Under the pieces are notes generated by a model. It saw nothing but the letters and a program-made list of their open reading frames with translations, did not search any database and had not been told where the DNA came from. The position numbers were made by a program, and so were the translations under genes. Positions 42,220 through 50,451 of a stretch of 64,000 nucleotides of DNA are shown in pieces (the first letter of the stretch is position 1; each line of letters opens with the position of its first letter). This stretch comes from Muribaculum sp. (GTDB lineage Bacteria > Bacillota > Clostridia > Lachnospirales > Lachnospiraceae), in NCBI GenBank assembly GCA_023663505.1, contig JAMPHH010000001.1, forward strand, positions 72,511-136,510, in the 5' to 3' direction.

Positions 42220-43046
42220 GCCTGCTCCCTTGCCTGCATCAGATTCAGGAAGAAAAAGGTGTAGGTGATATTCATGTAGGGTGTAAGCCACAGATTGCCG
42301 ATGCCCAGAGTGAGGAGACAGAGCAGTATCAGCGGAAAGAAGCTGACTTGAATGTAGAACAGGCGTCTCTTGTGTCCTTTCATGACATGGGCACTCAGCC
42401 TGATCAGCTCTCCTGCGCTGTAACCGGGGAAATCGAGCAGCAGCAGGAATACCTGCGAGATCGCCAGACTGCAGGGAACATAGATCACAATGCATATCGC
42501 ATACAAAAAGCCCGCAGAGAGTATCAGCTCTTCTGCAGCATTTCGCTCGATCAGATACGACAGTACATGGGCGGGAAGATAGCACAGCTCGCTGACAAGC
42601 ACCATCACACAGGCAAGCTTTAGGGACTTGCCAAACTGCGTTTGAAAACCATAGAAAATATCTGAAGTCTTTAGTCTTCTGCCACAGGCGAGGTTCAGGC
42701 AAAACAGACTGAGCCCCACGTTAAATACCGCGGTGAAAAAGCTTGTGATCAAATTTAACACATAATTTAACGCATTATACCAGTCCTCATAGCCGTCAAT
42801 CAAGGCACCGTTATCCAACAGCAGCTGAATCTGCTGCAGGGTGAGGTGGTTGACCTGCATTTCCCTGATGATCATACCCATACTGAAAAAGACAGCTCCC
42901 GTTAGGGTCACAATGAGCTGAGCGACCATGGTGATCATTCCGATTGAAAACATGGCAAGGATAAACTTGCCATAATTGCCCTCCAGTGCGCCCTTTGCCC
43001 TGTCCTTCAGGACGGCGCCGGATAAAAAAGTGCTGTCTTGGTTCAT
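42213..43046 (-). CDS. DUF975 membrane protein
   Basis: A 277-residue integral membrane protein with about five or six helices, beginning with the DUF975 opening LKDRAKGALEGNYGKFILAM. Helices include MITMVAQLIVTLTGAVFFSM, LITSFFTAVFNVGLSLFCLN, LKLACVMVLVSELCYLPAHV and the last FFPLILLCLLTLGIGNLW. The tail YMNITYTFFFLNLMQ is also typical. Function is unknown. It ends over the prfB stop in a convergent arrangement. Confidence 0.85.
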   Translation of the reverse strand: MNQDSTFLSGAVLKDRAKGALEGNYGKFILAMFSIGMITMVAQLIVTLTGAVFFSMGMIIREMQVNHLTLQQIQLLLDNGALIDGYEDWYNALNYVLNLITSFFTAVFNVGLSLFCLNLACGRRLKTSDIFYGFQTQFGKSLKLACVMVLVSELCYLPAHVLSYLIERNAAEELILSAGFLYAICIVIYVPCSLAISQVFLLLLDFPGYSAGELIRLSAHVMKGHKRRLFYIQVSFFPLILLCLLTLGIGNLWLTPYMNITYTFFFLNLMQAREQAH

Positions 43047-43058
43047 ATTCTCACTTCC

Positions 43059-43586
43059 TTATGCGGTAAGATCCATGTTCATTCCGGCGTATTTGTCATA
43101 GTCGGTTGCCTTCAGATCCTTTTGGTAGGGGTTCTCCTCGTTATAGTATTTGATCTGCGTGCTGGTTGTGCCGCCGGATACATAGGAGCGTCCGCATTCC
43201 GGGCAGACCGACATATGGATGGACACGGAAGCACGAAGAACCTTGCCGTTGTTGGAAGCAGCTTCAGAATAAGCATTGCTCACATGCTCCTGCTCATGGG
43301 CGCGAACTCTGGAGGCAGCGCTCTCCGGTGAGATATGCTGTGCTGTCTTAAAGGACACCATTTCGTCCGATCCGTCCTTGTACTTACGGTTCTTGCAGGT
43401 CTGGCACTCCTCGCCGTTTGCCTTCTTGCCGTCGTCAAGACCGATCAGCTTCGTCTTTCCCTCCTGCTCAGAGGAAGCCGCCGAGGACTTATCGGCAGCA
43501 GAGCCGCCCGCACCATAAATGCCGTTATAATTAACGCCCGCGCCGTAAGAGAGACCGGAATATGGTTGAATTGTTGAAAATGCCAT
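43059..43586 (-). CDS. SprA-like putative metalloprotease
   Basis: A 175-residue protein with a Gly/Ser-rich N-terminal part, a zinc knuckle CQTCKNRKYKDGSDEMVSF (near residue 61), an HEQEHV metallopeptidase-like motif (about 97), and a later CPECGRSY. The order CxxC-HExxH-CxxC matches the SprA-related putative metalloprotease group. No signal peptide is evident. A GGAGGG site precedes ATG 43586. It lies 12 bases upstream of the DUF975 gene, so the two could be an operon. Activity is not established. Confidence 0.65.
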   Translation of the reverse strand: MAFSTIQPYSGLSYGAGVNYNGIYGAGGSAADKSSAASSEQEGKTKLIGLDDGKKANGEECQTCKNRKYKDGSDEMVSFKTAQHISPESAASRVRAHEQEHVSNAYSEAASNNGKVLRASVSIHMSVCPECGRSYVSGGTTSTQIKYYNEENPYQKDLKATDYDKYAGMNMDLTA

Positions 43587-43699
43587 GTTGAAACCCTCCT
43601 TTAATTAATTGGATATAAGCTCGTGGTATCTATAGTAAACGATATAACCGATTGCTCATTTTGGCTCTTGCAAAAGCCATATATGCAAGCTTTTACAAG

Positions 43700-44074
43700 C
43701 TATAAATGTTCAAAATTATATTCATATAATTCATTATAATAGTATTCGTAAGAATCTTCAAAAGCATCTCGAAGCTCCGGGTCGGTTATAAGTCCATAAA
43801 TCAAGTAAACGCACATCAACATTCCCAGAAAAAAGCCGGAACAGGAAAGCACAAGCCCCGTGGCGCTCATAGAGGGCATCGCTTTGCCCATGCGCTTAGT
43901 GAGTATCGCAAATAAAATACCCAACCCTCCAAGCGGGAGAGACAATATACCTGAGCAACACAGCGTGATAGACAGTATACCGCATACCAACGATGCGATG
44001 GAAAAAGGATTCAGCCGCTCCGCTGACTGATCGGAAAGCATACGATTCTGATTATTATATCGGTCATAATCCAT
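43700..44074 (-). CDS. Small membrane protein (DUF4190-like)
   Basis: A 124-residue protein with two helices (FSIASLVCGILSITLCCSGI and the next LPLGGLGILFAIL; SATGLVLSCSGFFLGMLMCVYL), an AERLNPFSIAS start typical of DUF4190-type proteins, and a Tyr/Glu-rich C terminus (DSYEYYYNELYEYN). ATG 44074 is chosen because GAGAGGAG lies upstream; the frame extends to 44095 but without a site. Function is unknown. Confidence 0.7.
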   Translation of the reverse strand: MDYDRYNNQNRMLSDQSAERLNPFSIASLVCGILSITLCCSGILSLPLGGLGILFAILTKRMGKAMPSMSATGLVLSCSGFFLGMLMCVYLIYGLITDPELRDAFEDSYEYYYNELYEYNFEHL

Positions 44075-44163
44075 ATTTTGTTTACTCCTCTCCATACTGT
44101 ATTACATTATACCACCTTTTACAAAATATGGCAAACATTTGGAAAAAATGTAACCGGAAAACC

Positions 44164-44192
44164 TTGAAAAAAGAACTGCTTTTATATAGAAT
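44164..44192 (+). promoter_or_regulatory. Promoter of tex
   Basis: TTGAAA and TAGAAT are separated by 17 bases; about 45 bases of leader to ATG 44244. Confidence 0.6.
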
Positions 44193-44243
44193 AGTAGTGT
44201 TGTCCAAAACAGATTCGGACTAAATCAAAGTGAGGGTGAAGAC

Positions 44244-46736
44244 ATGGATATTTTGCAAAAGCTAAAAGAAGAATTAAACGTGGAGAAATGGCAGGTCGAG
44301 GCTGCTGTCAAGCTGATTGACGAGGGCAACACCATACCCTTTATCTCCCGTTACCGGAAGGAGGTCACCGGCTCGCTGGACGACGAGCAGCTCCGCAATC
44401 TCCATGAGCGGCTGCAATACCTGCGCAATCTGGAGGATAAGAAGAATCAGGCACTCGGGAGCATCGAGGAACAGGGAATGCTGACGGACGAGCTTAGGGA
44501 GAAAATCATGGCGGCGGAGACTCTGGTGGTGGTGGAGGATCTGTACCGCCCCTACCGACCCAAGAGAAAGACCCGCGCCAGTGTTGCAAAGGAGAAGGGG
44601 CTTGGGGGACTTGCCGAATTTATTCTGGCGCAGGAGACCACCGAGCCCGTGGAGAAGGAAGCGGAAAAATATATCTCCGAGGAGAAGGGCGTTGCCGATA
44701 CTGCCGAAGCGATCCAAGGCGCAAAGGATATCATAGCGGAAGCGATTTCGGACGAGGCGGACTACCGACTTTATATCCGCAACGCTACCATGGACGAGGG
44801 CATCATCACCAGTGTCGCCAAGGACGAGAAGGCTGAGAGCGTGTATGAGATGTACTATCGGTTTGAGGAGCCCGTGAAGAAGATTGCGGGACACAGGGTG
44901 TTGGCTCTAAACCGCGGCGAGGCGGAGAAGGTATTGACCGTGAAGGTGAACGCGCCGGAGGAGCGTATTATCCGCTATCTTGAAAAGCAGAAGCTCACCG
45001 CAGATAATCCGTACACGACGCCCCTGATTCAGGAGGCGGTGGCTGACAGCTATGAACGTTTAATAGCACCTGCTATTGAAAGAGAGATTAGAAATGACCT
45101 GACAGAGAAGGCGGAGGACGGCGCAATCAGTGTGTTTGGGCGTAATCTGGAGCAGCTCCTGCTGCAGCCGCCCATCGCGGGCAAGGTGGTGTTGGGATGG
45201 GATCCCGCTTTTCGGACGGGCTGTAAACTGGCGGTGGTGGACGCCACAGGCAAAGTGCTTGACACAAAGGTGATCTACCCTACTGCCCCGCAGAATAAGG
45301 TGGAGGAGTCCAAGGCGGAATTAAAGAAGCTGATCAGCAAATATAATGTGGATCTGATCTCGGTCGGAAACGGCACGGCGTCGAGAGAGTCCGAGCAGAT
45401 CATTGTGGAGCTGCTAAAGGAACTGGACAGACCGGTGCAGTACGTGATCGTGAGCGAGGCAGGAGCTTCCGTCTATTCTGCCAGTAAGCTGGCCACGGAG
45501 GAATTCCCGCAATTTGACGTTGGACAGAGAAGCGCGGCGTCCATTGCCCGCAGGCTCCAAGACCCTCTGGCGGAGCTGGTGAAGATCGATCCCAAGTCCA
45601 TCGGGGTGGGGCAGTATCAGCACGATATGAACCAGAAAAAGCTTGGCGACGCCCTAAACGGCGTGGTGGAGGACAGCGTGAATAAGGTCGGCGTCGATCT
45701 GAACACCGCTTCTGCTTCCCTGCTTGAGCATATTTCCGGTATTAACAAGACGATTGCCCACAATATAGTGGATTATCGTGAGGCAAACGGCAGATTCACC
45801 AACAGGAAGCAGCTTTTGAAGGTGGCGAAGCTTGGACCCAAGGCATTCGAGCAGTGCGCGGGCTTCATGCGCATCACGGACGGGGAGAATCCTTTGGACG
45901 CCACCAGTGTCCACCCGGAATCCTATGAAGCCACCGAGAAGCTTTTGGAGAAGCTCGGGCTGAACATGGAGGATGTGAAAGCCATGCAGAAAAAGGCTGC
46001 CCTGCAGAAGGGCAAGGGAAGCGTTGGCAAGGCGGCTGCGGCAGGCGGAAACGGTCAGGGCGCGACAGGCAGGGCTGCGGCAGGGGACGGCAGAACCGAC
46101 GGGCGGGGCGCCCAAAGGGGGAGAAACCGCGGGCAGCTTCAGGTGCGCAACACGGGCACGGCGATGGGCAAGGCTCTTGCCGCAGCTATGGCGGGCACCA
46201 CAACAAAGGACGCGGACAGAGCGGCGGGGGGCATTAGCTCCGGCAACGCCTCCGGTCGGACAGGCAATGCGCAGGGAGCCGCACAGGGCGGAGTGCAGGC
46301 AAAGGAAACGGGTGTTATCGAAAGCGCTGTCTCAAGTCTGGAGAGACGCATCAAGGACAAGAAGCAGTTGGCGGAGGATCTTGGAATCGGCGAGATCACT
46401 CTGACAGATATCCTGAAGGAACTGGAAAAGCCTGCCAGAGACCCGAGAGACGATATGCCCAGACCGATTCTTCGCAGCGATGTGTTGGACATGAAGGACT
46501 TGAAGCCGGGCATGATCCTGAAAGGGACGGTGCGCAATGTCATCGACTTTGGCGTGTTTGTGGATATCGGCGTCCATCAGGACGGACTGGTACATATTTC
46601 CCAGATCACGGACCGCTATATCAAGCACCCGCTGGAGGCAGTCAGCGTGGGTGATATCGTGGAGGTGCAGGTGCTCTCCGTGGACGCGGCAAAGAAGCGC
46701 ATCAGCCTGACAATGAAGCTTGGAGCGGCGAAATAA
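44244..46736 (+). CDS. tex: Tex-family RNA-binding transcription protein with an inserted Gly/Ala tract
   Basis: An 830-residue Tex (YhgF) protein, longer than the usual 715-785. The N-terminal Tex domain contains FISRYRKEVTGSLDDEQLRN (about 33). The YqgF RNase-H-like domain starts at VLGWDPAFRTGCKLAVVDAT (about 317), the helix-hairpin-helix pair lies at VDLNTASASLLEHISGINKT (about 487), and a C-terminal S1 domain is GMILKGTVRNVIDFGVFVDI (about 755). Between the HhH and the S1 region, residues about 588-690 form a low-complexity Gly/Ala/Arg-rich insert (AAAAGGNGQGATGRAAAGDG) not normally seen. Tex binds nucleic acid and elongating RNA polymerase. Confidence 0.92.
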   Translation: MDILQKLKEELNVEKWQVEAAVKLIDEGNTIPFISRYRKEVTGSLDDEQLRNLHERLQYLRNLEDKKNQALGSIEEQGMLTDELREKIMAAETLVVVEDLYRPYRPKRKTRASVAKEKGLGGLAEFILAQETTEPVEKEAEKYISEEKGVADTAEAIQGAKDIIAEAISDEADYRLYIRNATMDEGIITSVAKDEKAESVYEMYYRFEEPVKKIAGHRVLALNRGEAEKVLTVKVNAPEERIIRYLEKQKLTADNPYTTPLIQEAVADSYERLIAPAIEREIRNDLTEKAEDGAISVFGRNLEQLLLQPPIAGKVVLGWDPAFRTGCKLAVVDATGKVLDTKVIYPTAPQNKVEESKAELKKLISKYNVDLISVGNGTASRESEQIIVELLKELDRPVQYVIVSEAGASVYSASKLATEEFPQFDVGQRSAASIARRLQDPLAELVKIDPKSIGVGQYQHDMNQKKLGDALNGVVEDSVNKVGVDLNTASASLLEHISGINKTIAHNIVDYREANGRFTNRKQLLKVAKLGPKAFEQCAGFMRITDGENPLDATSVHPESYEATEKLLEKLGLNMEDVKAMQKKAALQKGKGSVGKAAAAGGNGQGATGRAAAGDGRTDGRGAQRGRNRGQLQVRNTGTAMGKALAAAMAGTTTKDADRAAGGISSGNASGRTGNAQGAAQGGVQAKETGVIESAVSSLERRIKDKKQLAEDLGIGEITLTDILKELEKPARDPRDDMPRPILRSDVLDMKDLKPGMILKGTVRNVIDFGVFVDIGVHQDGLVHISQITDRYIKHPLEAVSVGDIVEVQVLSVDAAKKRISLTMKLGAAK

Positions 46737-46793
46737 TCCCCAGCTGTCGGCGTGACTTGCTGTAAGGTTGAACTGTTATCTTGTGGAATATGC

Positions 46794-46822
46794 TTGCATA
46801 ATAGCATATAGCGAGTTATAAT
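46794..46822 (+). promoter_or_regulatory. Promoter of the riboflavin transporter leader
   Basis: TTGCAT and a perfect TATAAT are separated by 17 bases. The start would be near 46829, just before the riboswitch. Confidence 0.75.
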
Positions 46823-46837
46823 GAATCAAAATGAACA

Positions 46838-46964
46838 ATTCTTCGGGGTCGGGTGCAATTCCCTACTGGCGGTATAGTCCGCGACCCGCGGAAGGGCGAA
46901 TGAGTCCTTCGCGGCTGACTCGGTGCAAGTCCGAGACCAACAGTAAAGTCTGGATGAGAGAAGA
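46838..46964 (+). ncRNA. FMN riboswitch (RFN element)
   Basis: The conserved blocks are all present in order: CTTCGGGGTCGGGTGCAATT, ACTGGCGGTATAGTCCGCG, a variable stem (cgcggaagg and gtccttcgcgg), CTGACTCGGTGCAAGTCCGA, then AACAGTAAAGTCTGGATG and GAGAGAAG. It senses FMN and should shut off ribU when flavin is plentiful. A perfect 14-base hairpin (46966-46998) and a terminator (47026-47061) follow. Confidence 0.97.
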
Positions 46965-46965
46965 A

Positions 46966-46998
46966 TAACAGATGTCATTTTATGAATGATGTCTGTTA
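46966..46998 (+). other. Perfect 14-base inverted repeat in the riboswitch leader
   Basis: TAACAGATGTCATT pairs exactly with AATGATGTCTGTTA around a short loop. It sits between the aptamer and the terminator, where an anti-terminator or intermediate hairpin would be expected. Confidence 0.7.
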
Positions 46999-47025
46999 GT
47001 GTGTGAACACATGACATGAAATGAT

Positions 47026-47061
47026 CCCCGAAGTGAAAAGTGATTTTCACCTCGGGGTTTT
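47026..47061 (+). terminator. Riboswitch-controlled terminator
   Basis: CCCCGAAGTGAAAA pairs with TTTTCACCTCGGGG, then TTTT. It lies 80 bases before ribU. Confidence 0.9.
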
Positions 47062-47144
47062 GTCATGCGCCGGATTTTGGTGACAGCCCATAAAATCGCG
47101 CCCGTGCCCCGAGGTATGCAGACAGAAGAACGGAGGTAAATGTG

Positions 47145-47879
47145 ATGAATGGTCTGATGGAAAGTGTGAAACAAAATGCCACGGCGGTATTGGAGTTTGC
47201 GGCGGTGATCGTTGCGTTGTTCGTGGCGGCGGTGCTCTTGGAGAAGGCGGCACAGCGCAAGAGAGGGGTGAAGGAGCCGCTTTTCGACACCCGTAAGATG
47301 GCTGTGGTGGGGATGTTCTCGGCGCTCGCCATGATTTTGATGCTGTTTGAATTTCCGGTCTACTTTGCTCCGCCGTTTTACGAGCTTGACTTTAGCGAGC
47401 TGCCAATCTTGGTGGGGACGTTTGCCTTCGGACCGGTGGCGGGAGTGATGATGGAATTTCTCAAGGTGCTGTTAAAGCTATGTGTAAAGGGCACGAGCAC
47501 GGCGTTTGTGGGAGATTTGGCGAATTTTGCCGTGGGCTGCAGCTTTATCCTGCCCGCCTCCGTGGTGTACGCTTTCCGAAAGAGCAAGAAAAGCGCCATA
47601 GTTGCCTGTATTGTGGGCACGTTGACCATGACGGTCTTTGGCACAGCTTTTAACGCGGTCTACCTCCTGCCCGCTTTTTCCAAGCTTTTTCATATGCCCA
47701 TGGAAGAAATTCTGGCGATGGGGGAGAAGGTCAATCCCTTAGTGCGGGAGGGGGATTTGTTCAGTTTTGTAGCCGCCTGCGTCGCTCCGCTGAACCTGAT
47801 CAAGGGTGTCTGTGTCTCGGTGTTCACGCTGCTCATCTACAAGCCCCTAAGCCCGATCATCAAGAACGGACGGGGCTAA
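47145..47879 (+). CDS. ribU: ECF transporter riboflavin-binding subunit
   Basis: A 244-residue S component of an energy-coupling-factor transporter that brings in riboflavin. The conserved MAVVGMFSALAMILMLFEFP (about residue 52) and YELDFSELPILVGTFAFGP (about 79) with GVMMEFLKVLLKL match the RibU signature, with about six helices in all; an extra N-terminal helix (TAVLEFAAVIVALFVAAVLL) is present, longer than typical RibU of about 200 residues. The FMN riboswitch upstream confirms the substrate. GGAGG precedes ATG 47145 (an overlapping GTG lies at 47142). Confidence 0.95.
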   Translation: MNGLMESVKQNATAVLEFAAVIVALFVAAVLLEKAAQRKRGVKEPLFDTRKMAVVGMFSALAMILMLFEFPVYFAPPFYELDFSELPILVGTFAFGPVAGVMMEFLKVLLKLCVKGTSTAFVGDLANFAVGCSFILPASVVYAFRKSKKSAIVACIVGTLTMTVFGTAFNAVYLLPAFSKLFHMPMEEILAMGEKVNPLVREGDLFSFVAACVAPLNLIKGVCVSVFTLLIYKPLSPIIKNGRG

Positions 47880-48060
47880 CAAGGCGAATATTATATTTGT
47901 CTAAAGAAAATCTTAAGAAAAATCTCAATATATTTTTCTGATTTTTGCTTTATAATGCGTAAGTCTACATTGAAAAGTAAGCTATCAAGCATATTTTTCA
48001 ATCAAATAACCATGCCTTTCCATAACCTGCGAATTTTCATGCGTATTTTACGCATTGTGC

Positions 48061-48151
48061 AGGCACAAATTTGCGGTTGAAAAATTTATTTTCAACCTAA
48101 TCGTCTATTTTTGCCGCAACAGATTGAAAAATCTTTGATTTTTCAATCTAG
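48061..48151 (-). repeat. Dispersed modular hairpin repeat, copy C (reversed)
   Basis: The reverse strand reads GATTGAAAAATC-aa-AGATTTTTCAATC, then a ttgcggcaa block, gattagg, and a second shorter TTGAAAATaaATTTTTCAA hairpin ending near ccgcaaatttgtgcc. It is thus the same modules as copies A, B and D in the opposite orientation and in a different order. Confidence 0.75.
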
Positions 48152-48157
48152 TCCCGC

Positions 48158-48186
48158 TTGACAAAGGATCATGGCTATTGTATTAT
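48158..48186 (+). promoter_or_regulatory. Promoter of the MacB-type operon
   Basis: A perfect TTGACA and TATTAT are separated by 17 bases, seven bases downstream of repeat copy C. Confidence 0.8.
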
Positions 48187-48221
48187 GCAAATAGTACAGC
48201 AACACAAGAAAGGAAGGAAGT

Positions 48222-48917
48222 ATGAGCGCATTAGTAGAAATCAGGGATATCTGCAAGGTATACAATCCCGGAGAGAATGAAGTGCGGGCGCTCGATCATG
48301 TGAGCGTCACCATTGGCGAGGGAGAGTTCGTGGCGATCATCGGGCAATCCGGCAGCGGCAAATCCACCTTGATGAATATGCTGGGTTGTCTCGACGTCCC
48401 GACCAGCGGCACCTACAAGCTGCATGGGCAGGATGTGGGGGAGATGTCGGACGACGAGCTTTCGGACATTCGCAACAGGGAGATCGGTTTTATTTTCCAA
48501 GGCTTTAATCTGATACCCAATCTGACCGCGAGGGAAAACGTGGAGCTTCCCCTGATCTATCGGGGCGTCCCCAAGGGGCAGCGGGAGACGCTTGCGACAA
48601 AGGCGTTGGAGAAGGTGGGGCTTGCTCACCGCATGGAGCACAAGCCGTCGGAAATGTCGGGAGGACAGCAGCAGCGCGTCGCTATCGCAAGGGCGATCGC
48701 CCAAGCGCCGCCGATTATTCTGGCAGATGAGCCCACGGGTAATCTGGATTCCCATTCCACGCAGGAGATCATGAATATTTTGCGGGAATTATATGAGGAG
48801 GGGCGGACGGTCATTCTCATCACCCATGACAATGAGATCGCTGCCCGTGCCAAGCGAGTGATCAAGATAAAGGACGGTTGGATAGAGTCTGACGAGATAC
48901 GGGAGGAAGCACAATGA
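48222..48917 (+). CDS. MacB/LolD-type ABC transporter ATP-binding protein
   Basis: A 231-residue ATPase. Walker A is GQSGSGKSTLMNML (about residue 41), the signature is MSGGQQQRVAIARAIA (about 146), Walker B is IILADEPTGNLDS (about 165), and the switch His is in VILITHDNEIAARA. The signature and the ADEPTGNLDS segment identify the MacB/LolD/FtsE branch. It overlaps the following adaptor gene by four bases and is the first gene of a three-gene exporter operon. Confidence 0.95.
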   Translation: MSALVEIRDICKVYNPGENEVRALDHVSVTIGEGEFVAIIGQSGSGKSTLMNMLGCLDVPTSGTYKLHGQDVGEMSDDELSDIRNREIGFIFQGFNLIPNLTARENVELPLIYRGVPKGQRETLATKALEKVGLAHRMEHKPSEMSGGQQQRVAIARAIAQAPPIILADEPTGNLDSHSTQEIMNILRELYEEGRTVILITHDNEIAARAKRVIKIKDGWIESDEIREEAQ

Positions 48918-50443
48918 GAAGCATATTGAGAAAATCGGACAATCGGGGGGGCGCACAGCCCGAGGTCAAGGTAAAAAAGAAGGGAAGGAAAAAGAAGATT
49001 ATCATAATCATAGTGGTGGTTGTGATATTGCTGCCGATCCTGCGCGGCTGCGCGGGCGGCGGAGATGGCGGCGTGATGGTGACAACCACGGGAGCGTTCA
49101 GGGGTGACCTGCAGGAGAGCGTGTCCACCAGTGGAACTGTGGAGGCGGAGACGGTCAGGGTGCTTTTTGCTCCTGCGAACGGGAAGCTTGGGAAGGTCAA
49201 CGTCGCCGCGGGGGACGCGGTGGCAAAGGGAGATGTCCTGATATCCTATGACAGTGAGGATTTGGAGCGAAGCTTCAGGCAGGCTACACTAGAGCACATC
49301 AAGGCGGACGCTTCCTATGGTGGCGCCGCGTCGGACAACAGCGAGAATCAAGCCAAGCTTCGGGAGGCGGACACGAATCTGGCGGTTTTGGAGCAGCAGC
49401 TTAAGGATTACAAGGCGTATTTGAAGACCCTACAGTCGGAGCTTAGCGAGAGTCAGAGGGGAACCTCCAACGCGTTGGCTGAGGATAGCTATGATCTGCA
49501 GAAGGAGATCAGTAAAATAGAGAGCGAACTCAAGAGTTTGGACGAATCTACACCAGAGTGGGCGGCAAAGGCAAAGAGATTGAGCAAGCTTCAGTCCGAG
49601 CTCAGCAGGAACCAATATCTGCAATCAGTGGCTAATTCCTCGGATTATGTGGCGGAGATGGAGAAAGAGATCAGCTATGTCCAAGAGCAGATTACCGCCT
49701 GCGAGGAGTACAAGGCGAAGATGGAGAGTCAGAAGAACAGCAGCGAGGCGGCGGTGTGGGACAGCTATGACCGGACACAGTGCGACGCCGACAAGGAGCT
49801 GGCAGGCATCAGCTACAACGAGGCGGAGAAGGCATATTATGACGGAAAGACAGGGATTTGCGCCGAGTTTGACGGCGTGGTGACACAGGTCAGCGCGGTG
49901 GAGGGCTCCAGTGTGGTCGAGGGGACACAGCTTTTGACCTTGGAGAGCAGTGATGCGGTGAAGGTGAGCTTTAGCGCCTCTAAGCATGATGTGGAGAAGC
50001 TGGCGATCGGGCAGAGCGCGGAGGTGACGATCTCAGGGGACACCTACACAGGGAAAGTGAGCAAGATCAATCGAATGGCGACGGTCAATGCTTCCAATAC
50101 GCCCATGGTCGGCGTGGAGATACATATTGATCAGCCGGACGATAGGATCATCTTGGGATTGGACGCCAAGCTGTCCATTCACACGCAGAAGGCGGAGGAC
50201 GCACTGCTAATTCCCGTGGAAGCCGTGAATGCGGACAAGGAGGGAGATTTCCTCTTTGTGGTGGAGAATGGCGTTGTGGTACGCAAGCCCGTGGTATGTG
50301 GTATCTCCAATGACACCTATACAGTGATATTGGAGGGTATCACGGAGGAGGACAGAATCATATTAAGTTCCTTCGGCAGTCTGGAGGAGGGATTGACTGT
50401 TTCGGTCATTTCTGAGGAAACGTCAGGAATGACGGAGATGTAG
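48914..50443 (+). CDS. HlyD/MacA-type efflux adaptor protein
   Basis: A 509-residue membrane-anchored adaptor. A basic start (VKVKKKGRKKK) is followed by one helix at about 31-46 (IIIIIVVVVILLPILRGC). The biotinyl-lipoyl-like part begins at GTVEAETVRVLFAPANGKLG (about 76) with AAGDAVAKGDVLISYDSEDL, a long coiled-coil hairpin spans about 125-290, and the barrel returns at AEFDGVVTQVSAVEGSSVVE (about 317). It bridges ATPase/permease and the cell wall region. In Firmicutes such sets export peptides or drugs. Eight bases separate it from the permease gene. Confidence 0.92.
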   Translation: MRSILRKSDNRGGAQPEVKVKKKGRKKKIIIIIVVVVILLPILRGCAGGGDGGVMVTTTGAFRGDLQESVSTSGTVEAETVRVLFAPANGKLGKVNVAAGDAVAKGDVLISYDSEDLERSFRQATLEHIKADASYGGAASDNSENQAKLREADTNLAVLEQQLKDYKAYLKTLQSELSESQRGTSNALAEDSYDLQKEISKIESELKSLDESTPEWAAKAKRLSKLQSELSRNQYLQSVANSSDYVAEMEKEISYVQEQITACEEYKAKMESQKNSSEAAVWDSYDRTQCDADKELAGISYNEAEKAYYDGKTGICAEFDGVVTQVSAVEGSSVVEGTQLLTLESSDAVKVSFSASKHDVEKLAIGQSAEVTISGDTYTGKVSKINRMATVNASNTPMVGVEIHIDQPDDRIILGLDAKLSIHTQKAEDALLIPVEAVNADKEGDFLFVVENGVVVRKPVVCGISNDTYTVILEGITEEDRIILSSFGSLEEGLTVSVISEETSGMTEM

Positions 50444-50451
50444 GAGGGATT

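Larger units (their letters stand above)
47880..48221. other. Intergenic region before the MacB-type operon
   Basis: Contains an AT-rich stretch with a lone TATAAT-like box near 47950, repeat copy C and the promoter at 48158-48186. No gene is visible. Confidence 0.6.
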
